From NCBI GenBank assembly GCA_945787305.1, contig CALZIH010000097.1, forward strand, positions 1 to 11,584: a DNA stretch of 11,584 nt, written 5' to 3'. Position numbers and translations under genes: made by a program. The DNA comes from an uncultured Desulfobulbaceae bacterium (GTDB lineage: Bacteria; Desulfobacterota; Desulfobulbia; Desulfobulbales; Desulfobulbaceae). Position 1 is the stretch's first letter. Every line of letters starts with the position of its first letter. Shown in pieces: positions 6,840-11,584 of this stretch. The notes beneath the pieces are model-generated. The model was not told the DNA's origin and ran no database searches. It was given only the letters and a program-made list of their open reading frames with translations.

Positions 6840-7475
6840 TCAATCCGAGGGCAACAACAAATCGTGCGGGTTGCCATGACAGTCAAGGCAGCTTTCAAAA
6901 TCCTGCACCATTTCCTGCGGATGGGGAGCGCCATGGCATTCCTGACAGGTCGGCACATAGCCGTGCCGGTCTGAATGGCACAGTATACATTTCAGTTTAT
7001 TATGGTCAACCCTGCCGCTCTCCATACGTTTACCCGCATCGGCATGGCAGGTTGTGCAGAAGGGTTCAAGGGTCTTAAGGGTGAGACTGGCCACCGGAGC
7101 ATGGGGTACGGTATGGCAGGCCTTGCAGGTTGACATTTGATCACTGTCCCCATGGGGCGCTCCATGGCAATCCGCACAGGCAGGCAACACATCCTCATAG
7201 GCTAATCCACGACGAAAACTGTGAAAGGTCTCATGGCATTCCCGACACTCAAGGCGGTGTGCCCCGCGGCCGTTTTTAATCGACATGAATATGTCATAAT
7301 GGCAGCGGGCGCATTCGACGGTGGTCATCTCGTCTGACATCTTCTCCACCTCCTGACTATACGAGTCTCCTTCAGTTGCCAGGGAGGTGGATGCAGTGGC
7401 AGCAAGAACCGCCAGGCATCCGGTCAGCAGAACCGATGCAAACAGGCCGGATAATACAATCCCTTTGCTTTGCAT
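6840..7475 (-). CDS. octahaem c-type cytochrome, probable lipoprotein
   Basis: This 211-residue exported protein has eight CxxCH haem sites, starting at residues 55, 77, 100, 117, 140, 163, 177 and 196. The N-terminus is hydrophobic and contains LTGC (17-20), a lipobox match that would make Cys20 the lipidated residue; ordinary Sec cleavage further on is the alternative. The protein is two tetrahaem modules. The second (140-211) has the same haem spacing, 23-14-19, and ending CHGNPHDL as the last module of the two neighbouring cytochromes. His residues 4-5 before second-type haems (GAHRLEC, VDHNKLKC) and xPH after others suggest bis-His ligation. GAGG five bases before the ATG is the ribosome binding site. 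It lies 20 bases after the 20-haem gene. It probably carries electrons at the periplasmic face of a membrane; partners are unknown. Confidence 0.85.
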   Translation of the reverse strand: MQSKGIVLSGLFASVLLTGCLAVLAATASTSLATEGDSYSQEVEKMSDEMTTVECARCHYDIFMSIKNGRGAHRLECRECHETFHSFRRGLAYEDVLPACADCHGAPHGDSDQMSTCKACHTVPHAPVASLTLKTLEPFCTTCHADAGKRMESGRVDHNKLKCILCHSDRHGYVPTCQECHGAPHPQEMVQDFESCLDCHGNPHDLLLPSD

Positions 7476-7495
7476 ATTATCCTCGTTCCTCGGTC

Positions 7496-8773
7496 TTATT
7501 TCTTTTTCAGGTTATGCGGATTGCCGTGGCATTTATGACAATCCGGAAAACGCTTATGCATCGGCGCGTCATGGGGTTCACCATGGCAGGTCTTGCAATC
7601 CTGGATGACCTTGTGCCGTCCTTTATGGCAGTATACGCACTGCAGCTTACCGTGTTTACTCGTGTCCACCTTCTGGCTGCTGTTCTGCTCTTCATGACAG
7701 CTGCCGCACAGTTGGGAAGGCACGTTTTTTCCAAGTCTAGGCGGTGTCGGAGCATGATGCTGGTGACACTTGAGGCAGTCACTGGAACTCATGTCACTGG
7801 AATGTCCGTCATGGCAACTCAAACAGTCGAGTTTTTCCCCGTGGCTGGGATGACATTCGGTGCATTCCTGTTGGGCATGGGCGCTTGGAAAGCGCTTCAT
7901 TTTTTCACCCGCTTTCTGGTGACAACCAAGACAGACGCCACGCAGGTCATCTATCGAGCCGAAGTCCGTTACCTTGGGCGCATGCGGATTATGACACTCT
8001 GCACAGCTGCCGGCTGCAAAATGTTTGTTTTCACCCGGGTCATGGCATTGCCCACATGTTGGTATGACCCCTTCTTCCCGGGGCGGATGTTTCGCGTGAC
8101 ATTCCGTGCAGGCCAGGTTCTCAAAGTGCGCGGCACCATTTGCGGTATACGTTTGTACCGTGTCTTCATGACAGGACGCACATAATGCGGCATCTATCGA
8201 GGCCCCCAGGTCGTATCCGGTCGGCTGATGGGGCTGGTGGCAGAGCAGGCAGTCCTTAATCTCCATTTCCGGAGCATGGCCTTCATGACAATCGAGGCAG
8301 GTTTGATACTGGCCCTCGGCGAGACCATGGGCGTTATGACAGTCGGTGCAATCCTGCTCGCCATGGGCGCTGGGCAGGGTTGTTAACTGGCTCTCTATGT
8401 CGTCATGACAGGTTATGCATGCCGGCCTGGCCTGTTCAATTGCACCAAAGTCGGCAACGAGCGGCGCATGAGGCGCGTGGCATTGGCTGCAGTTTTCCAG
8501 GGTAAAATGTGGATTGTCGCCACTGTCATGACAGGACGAACATTGCGGAATAGCATCCTTTCCTTCCGGTGGGTGCGATACATGGCAATCCAGACAGGTG
8601 ATATCGTTTTTATGGGCGGATTCCTGCCCGGAAAGGGTCCGGACCACCTCAACATGACATTTGAGGCAGTCCTGTTCTGTCAGGGGCTGCTGTTGGACTG
8701 CGGCCATGGCAACCGATCCGAACCAGTTGAAAACTACACAACAGAGAGCCGCGATAAGCACCTTTTGTTTCAT
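7496..8773 (-). CDS. 20-haem c-type cytochrome built of five tetrahaem modules
   Basis: The start at 8773 is chosen because AGAGGA lies seven bases upstream and a signal peptide follows directly (cleavage near VAMA/AVQ, residue 24); the frame is open further upstream to 8839 without such signals. The 425-residue protein has 20 CxxCH sites, from residue 36 to residue 416. They fall into modules at 36-118, 119-197, 198-280, 281-355 and 356-425. Modules 1+2 (eight haems) are repeated as modules 3+4, with matching spacing 24-18-17-24 then 23-17-16-23; module 4 has lost four residues (13 instead of 17). The final module has spacing 23-14-19 as in the neighbours. The last site is CHKCH, with His inside the motif. 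No lipobox or transmembrane helix follows the signal peptide, so it is periplasmic or secreted. It is probably a long electron wire; family-level function is unknown. Confidence 0.9.
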   Translation of the reverse strand: MKQKVLIAALCCVVFNWFGSVAMAAVQQQPLTEQDCLKCHVEVVRTLSGQESAHKNDITCLDCHVSHPPEGKDAIPQCSSCHDSGDNPHFTLENCSQCHAPHAPLVADFGAIEQARPACITCHDDIESQLTTLPSAHGEQDCTDCHNAHGLAEGQYQTCLDCHEGHAPEMEIKDCLLCHQPHQPTGYDLGASIDAALCASCHEDTVQTYTANGAAHFENLACTECHAKHPPREEGVIPTCGQCHDPGENKHFAAGSCAECHNPHAPKVTDFGSIDDLRGVCLGCHQKAGEKMKRFPSAHAQQECTECHPSHGEKLDCLSCHDGHSSDMSSSDCLKCHQHHAPTPPRLGKNVPSQLCGSCHEEQNSSQKVDTSKHGKLQCVYCHKGRHKVIQDCKTCHGEPHDAPMHKRFPDCHKCHGNPHNLKKK

Positions 8774-8838
8774 CCGTATGTCCTCTTTGTCCGTGTACAG
8801 AACAGAAATTTCAAGCAATGGGTAGCTGTCTCCGACCA

Positions 8839-8873
8839 AGTCTATCCCGCCCTGCTAGAAGGAGGAATAGACT
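8839..8873 (-). other. hairpin between the 12-haem and 20-haem genes
   Basis: AGTCTAT (8839-8845) pairs with ATAGACT (8867-8873), and the inner CC and GG doublets extend the stem with single mismatches. It lies in the 112-base gap between two genes of the operon. No T run follows on the - strand, so partial attenuation or mRNA stabilisation is more likely than full termination. Confidence 0.4.
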
Positions 8874-8885
8874 ATCGGCTTGTCT

Positions 8886-9788
8886 TTATTTTGCCAAATT
8901 ATGCGGGTCTCTATGACAGATAAGACACTCGGGGAATTTGGTGTGCATGAATTCATTATGGGGCTGATCATGGCAGTCAACGCATGCAGTAATATTTTTA
9001 TGCTCCTCGCTATGGCATTCTGAGCAGGCCATTTCACTGTGCTGTGTCGGCAAGGCCGCAAGAGAGGCTGCAACATCTTCATGACAGCTGGCACAGAGTG
9101 CAACGTCAACTGCATCGCCAAAGGATATCTTGGTTGGGCTATGCGGTTTATGACATTCCAGGCAGTTATCCAGCGTCATTGCTTCCGTGTGGCCATCGTG
9201 ACATTCAAGACAGGTCTGGTACTGCTCTTTTTCCAGTCCATGTTGAAAGTGACATGCATTACAATCCTGTTCGGTATGGGCGCTGGGATTGGCATTCAGC
9301 TCTTCTACCTGCTCAGCGTGACAGCTCACGCAGGCCAACCGAACCTCATCGGCGCTGACAAAGTCAACCCGCAGGGGATGATGGGGATTATGGCAGGATG
9401 CACATTGCTGGAGCGCAAAATGTTCACTGTCTCCTTCGTCATGGCAGGTAGCACACTCCGGGATGACGTTTTCCCCGGCCGGTGGATGTTCTTCATGACA
9501 TTCCATACAGGAGAGTTCCTTATGGGCCTCGCCGTACATGTCAATATCCACTGCCACTCCATAATGGCATTTTACGCAGTCTCCCTCGCTGAGCGGTAAC
9601 GGCTCAATGTCTTGTTCTGCTGCGACATCGGCTGTAGGTTCCGCTGCTGTTACAGCTTCTGTCGGTTCTGCAGCTTTTTCCACTTGTACAGCAGCGGCTT
9701 CGCCAGTTTCGGTGTCGGCAGCAATACCGGTAGTCCCTGTCATGAATGCAAAGCCAATGACAACCAGAGAACAAAGTAAATTTTTCAC
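8886..9788 (-). CDS. dodecahaem c-type cytochrome built of three tetrahaem modules
   Basis: This 300-residue exported protein begins with GTG, with GGGAG a few bases upstream and a signal peptide (cleavage near GIAA/DTE, residue 24). Residues 25-65 are a low-complexity Ala/Glu/Pro/Val/Thr linker. Twelve CxxCH sites start at residues 71, 94, 112, 129, 153, 176, 193, 209, 232, 255, 269 and 288. The first eight haems match the eight-haem repeat of the 20-haem protein in order and spacing (23-18-17-24, 23-17-16-23); the last four form the shared terminal module (23-14-19) ending RDPHNLAK. Conserved His before each second haem (GEAH, PSAH, PTQH) suggests bis-His ligation. It is the first gene of the operon, so it is closest to the promoter. 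Size and haem number recall OmcB/ExtA-type outer-surface cytochromes, but homology to them cannot be judged from the sequence alone. Confidence 0.88.
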   Translation of the reverse strand: MKNLLCSLVVIGFAFMTGTTGIAADTETGEAAAVQVEKAAEPTEAVTAAEPTADVAAEQDIEPLPLSEGDCVKCHYGVAVDIDMYGEAHKELSCMECHEEHPPAGENVIPECATCHDEGDSEHFALQQCASCHNPHHPLRVDFVSADEVRLACVSCHAEQVEELNANPSAHTEQDCNACHFQHGLEKEQYQTCLECHDGHTEAMTLDNCLECHKPHSPTKISFGDAVDVALCASCHEDVAASLAALPTQHSEMACSECHSEEHKNITACVDCHDQPHNEFMHTKFPECLICHRDPHNLAK

Positions 9789-9841
9789 CCTTCTCCCTCT
9801 CTAATCCAGGAATTTGAAAATAGTATGTAACTCTTCGACAG

Positions 9842-9859
9842 GCCGTGAATGAGCACGGC
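9842..9859 (-). promoter_or_regulatory. leader hairpin of the cytochrome operon
   Basis: GCCGTG (9842-9847) and CACGGC (9854-9859) pair perfectly around a six-base loop, about 55 bases before the GTG start of the 12-haem gene. It could be an mRNA leader hairpin or an operator. No good -35/-10 pair was found on the - strand nearby; TTGACT boxes occur just upstream without a clear -10. Confidence 0.35.
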
Positions 9860-9903
9860 GAATCCGGTTACCAGTCAACAAGTCAATGCAATAGATATAT
9901 CGC

Positions 9904-9930
9904 AACAAGTTGAAATCCTTTCAGCTTGTT
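9904..9930. promoter_or_regulatory. 12-bp stem-loop upstream of the cytochrome operon
   Basis: AACAAGTTGAAA (9904-9915) pairs with TTTCAGCTTGTT (9919-9930) around TCC; all 12 positions pair if one T-G wobble is allowed. Neither strand has a T run after it. It lies 116 bases upstream of the 12-haem start and is most likely an operator or a structured leader RNA. Confidence 0.5.
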
Positions 9931-9964
9931 CGTCGAAGCAGTAGCAGCTTTAGTTAACGCAGCG

Positions 9965-9986
9965 ACTGAATGACAATTCATTCAGT
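9965..9986. promoter_or_regulatory. perfect palindrome, TetR-type operator candidate
   Basis: Arms ACTGAATGA (9965-9973) and TCATTCAGT (9978-9986) are perfect inverted repeats around CAAT. From memory, TGAATGA-N4-TCATTCA is the shape of sites bound by TetR-family regulators such as FadR of Bacillus. No regulator gene is in the window. The nearest gene it could control is the cytochrome operon, whose start lies 176 bases away. Confidence 0.55.
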
Positions 9987-10318
9987 TAGCAGATATCGGT
10001 CGAAAAAGCAAGGGGATAAGCTGGTGAAAAGGGGCTTTTTGCGGGAACAATCCGTTGGGGCGCTTACTGAAAAGCTCTATGGATGCGGGGTGCAAGAGGT
10101 TTTGCCCTTGTTTTTCCGGATCTCTCGGTCAACAGGATCTTAGGGGAGCAAGAAATACAAGGTCGTGGGCGGTTACCAACCGCCGATTATCGAATTTGAC
10201 GAGATCGGGGCAAGTGTTTAGGGGCTATGTAACTTTCACCTCCGTCAATCTTCAATCTATGGGTGACTTTAGAAAATAAAGCTGACTCCTTTTTGGGCCC
10301 CATTCAACGCTGCTGTCA
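9987..10318. other. intergenic region without a convincing gene
   Basis: A 74-codon + strand frame (10055-10279) begins with TTG, is rich in Arg and Ser and resembles no family, so it is not called. The stretch contains an inverted repeat AAAAAGC (10003-10009) with GCTTTTT (10034-10040) and a tight hairpin GGCGGTT (10168-10174) with AACCGCC (10178-10184) around ACC. No T run follows the latter. A clear terminator for the GGDEF gene, which ends at 10319 reading leftward, was not found. Confidence 0.5.
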
Positions 10319-11296
10319 CTACCCCGAGCGCACACAGTTTCTTCCCTCTGATTTGGCCTGATACAGCGCATTATCGGCAAGGGAGAGAAGTGTTCCCGCA
10401 TCACTGCCCGGTGACGTGTCGGTACTGGATGTGCCGATACTTACGGTAACCGTAATTTCCTGCAATGTGTCCACCTGGATAGGATGGCTTGTAAAATCCT
10501 TGCGCAATCGTTCTGCAGCGGAAATTACTTCTGTTGAGTCGGTGTGTGGACAGACAACGACAAATTCTTCTCCTCCCCAGCGGATGGCTACGTCGTAGCG
10601 TCTAAGAGTGCTTTTCATTCGTTTTGCAATATTTACCAAAACAATATCTCCAGCCTTGTGGCCGTAGGTGTCGTTGATATTTTTAAAGTGATCCAGGTCA
10701 ACCATAATAAGAGAGAGTTGCTGCTTTCCTCTTGTCACGCGGGACATTTCCGCCTCAAGAATTTCCAGTCCATGTCGCCGGTTGTATAAGCTGGTCAGCG
10801 GATCAGTGGTGGCAAGAATTTCCAGTTGTTCGTTGGCCAGTCGCAGCTTTCTTTCGCCTTCCAGCGTTCTGAACCCCACTCCGATACGGGCCACCAATAC
10901 GTCCATATCAAATGGCTTGTGAATATAGTCGTCAATTCCACTCTCCAGGGCTTCCACCGCATCCCTGGTATTCTGTTTTCCGGTGAGTACTATCAAGTAT
11001 GCACTGGCCAAGCTGTTTTGGGATATCTGTTCTTTCACCTTGCGGCATAGGGTGAGACCATCCATTGTAGGCATCATCCAGTCAGAGACAATCAACGTTT
11101 CCGAACGGTCTTTCTGTAATTTCAACGCCTGATGAGGATCGGAGATAAACACCATCTCCCATTCCTGTCTCATGTGGTGAAGAGAGCGTTTCAATCCCTG
11201 TAAGAACAGCTCATCATCATCCACAAAAAAGACCGTTCGTCTGGCTGTTTTGTTGATATCCTGTGCCATTTTAAAAGGTTTCCTTCTTGTTTCCAT
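10319..11296 (-). CDS. response regulator with diguanylate cyclase output (REC-GGDEF, PleD-like)
   Basis: This protein of up to 325 residues makes the second messenger cyclic di-GMP from two GTP under control of a sensor kinase. The receiver domain (about 20-140) has the acidic pocket D26-D28, phospho-acceptor D72 (SDWMMPTMDG), T105 and K127 (HKP). A short coiled linker (145-162) leads to the GGDEF domain (164-325): DPLTSLYNRR, VDLDHFKNINDTYGH, active site GGEEF (241-245) and the inhibitory I-site RRYD (232-235), placed five residues before it. All key residues are intact, so activity and product inhibition are expected. The first ATG (11296) has no ribosome binding site; an ATG at 11269 (MAQDINK) has AGAAGG about 12 bases upstream and may be the true start. 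It stands alone with no partner kinase in the window. A link to surface proteins or cytochromes is possible but not shown. Confidence 0.93.
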   Translation of the reverse strand: METRRKPFKMAQDINKTARRTVFFVDDDELFLQGLKRSLHHMRQEWEMVFISDPHQALKLQKDRSETLIVSDWMMPTMDGLTLCRKVKEQISQNSLASAYLIVLTGKQNTRDAVEALESGIDDYIHKPFDMDVLVARIGVGFRTLEGERKLRLANEQLEILATTDPLTSLYNRRHGLEILEAEMSRVTRGKQQLSLIMVDLDHFKNINDTYGHKAGDIVLVNIAKRMKSTLRRYDVAIRWGGEEFVVVCPHTDSTEVISAAERLRKDFTSHPIQVDTLQEITVTVSIGTSSTDTSPGSDAGTLLSLADNALYQAKSEGRNCVRSG

Positions 11297-11335
11297 GGTT
11301 ATTTAAAACTGATTGCCGATGATAAACATTTAATT

Positions 11336-11377
11336 CAGACCTCCTATTATGTTGAGCTTAGCATAATAGGAGGTCTG
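11336..11377. repeat. perfect 16-bp inverted repeat (stem-loop)
   Basis: CAGACCTCCTATTATG (11336-11351) and CATAATAGGAGGTCTG (11362-11377) are exact complements around a ten-base loop. It lies 39 bases upstream of the first GGDEF start. No proper T run follows on either strand: reading leftward the next bases are AATTAAATG. It could be an atypical terminator of a gene beyond the right edge, a structured leader of the GGDEF mRNA, or an element end. Confidence 0.6.
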
Positions 11378-11584
11378 TGATACCGTTTAGTTATGGCCCC
11401 TGTGGTTGGTTACAGTTCAAAGGTTCCAACAAAAGAAAAGAGGTCATCAGGTTTAATTTTCAAAGTCAAGGCAGTTCCGATCCATGGTAACTGTCAGGTA
11501 TAATAGAATATAGATATCTTGACTTTCGAAAACTTACAATCCCGCCCTTTTAGAGACACAGTAGGCATGTAAAGTTTGGGTGTT
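11378..11584. other. no gene recognised at the right edge
   Basis: This 207-base stretch has only short open frames, the longest plausible being 36 codons at 11393-11503 on the + strand (starting MAPVVGYSSK), without a usable ribosome binding site. No promoter or terminator is clear. Confidence 0.4.

Noticed and set aside
7376..8185. Long + strand open frame of 269 codons opposite the cytochrome genes
   Set aside because: Repeated CxxCH codons read backward give an artificial open frame rich in Met and Ala; the - strand cytochrome reading is unambiguous.
8705..8839. Longer 20-haem protein starting at 8839
   Set aside because: The extra 22 residues would bury the signal peptide; the ATG at 8773 has a good ribosome binding site directly before the signal peptide.
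10055..10279. Possible 74-residue + strand protein
   Set aside because: TTG start, Arg/Ser-rich composition, no family resemblance and no partner gene.
11393..11503. 36-codon + strand frame at the right edge
   Set aside because: The nearest Shine-Dalgarno-like AGGAGG is 19 bases away and inside the 16-bp stem, and the protein is not recognisable.

Overview
The window looks like chromosome from an anaerobic, respiring Desulfobacterota-type bacterium (Desulfobulbales or Desulfuromonadales would fit). The basis is indirect: three large multihaem c-type cytochromes side by side, a PleD-like diguanylate cyclase, surface-type beta-helix and FG-GAP proteins, and moderate GC. No rRNA, tRNA, CRISPR array or intact insertion sequence is visible.

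Left part, + strand. Bases 1-669 are the 3' end of a parallel beta-helix surface protein with a GlyGly-CTERM-like but incomplete tail. An intrinsic terminator candidate follows. Bases 806-2440 encode an exported protein with eight calcium-binding FG-GAP/VCBS motifs. A gene-poor stretch (2441-3045) holds imperfect copies of a GGGGAC...ATTTT motif in both orientations, a UUCG hairpin, and the promoter region of the next gene. Bases 3046-5442 are a glutamine-type ABC importer in the order glnH-glnP-glnQ. A strong intrinsic terminator between glnH and glnP suggests much more binding protein than membrane complex. GlnH has substitutions at three positions that contact the ligand in E. coli GlnH.

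Middle and right part, - strand. Reading leftward from 9788, four genes form a likely operon: a 12-haem cytochrome (8886-9788), a 20-haem cytochrome (7496-8773), an 8-haem cytochrome (6840-7475) and a membrane-anchored SEL1-repeat protein (5719-6810). The main discovery candidate is the architecture of the cytochromes. All three are built from the same tetrahaem modules (2, 3 and 5 modules; 40 CxxCH sites in total), and all end in one module whose haem spacing (23, 14, 19 residues) is identical in the three proteins. The cluster therefore looks like a set of haem chains of graded length made by module duplication. No porin, quinol oxidase or cytochrome-maturation gene lies in the window, so the electron donor and acceptor are not visible.

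Upstream of this operon (9842-9986) lie three inverted repeats, including a perfect 9+9 bp palindrome of the kind bound by TetR-family regulators and a 12-bp stem-loop. A 330-bp stretch without a convincing gene follows. Then comes a response regulator/diguanylate cyclase (10319-11296, - strand) with intact phospho-acceptor, active-site and inhibitory motifs. A perfect 16-bp stem-loop at 11336-11377 sits just upstream of it, and nothing convincing is seen from there to the window end.
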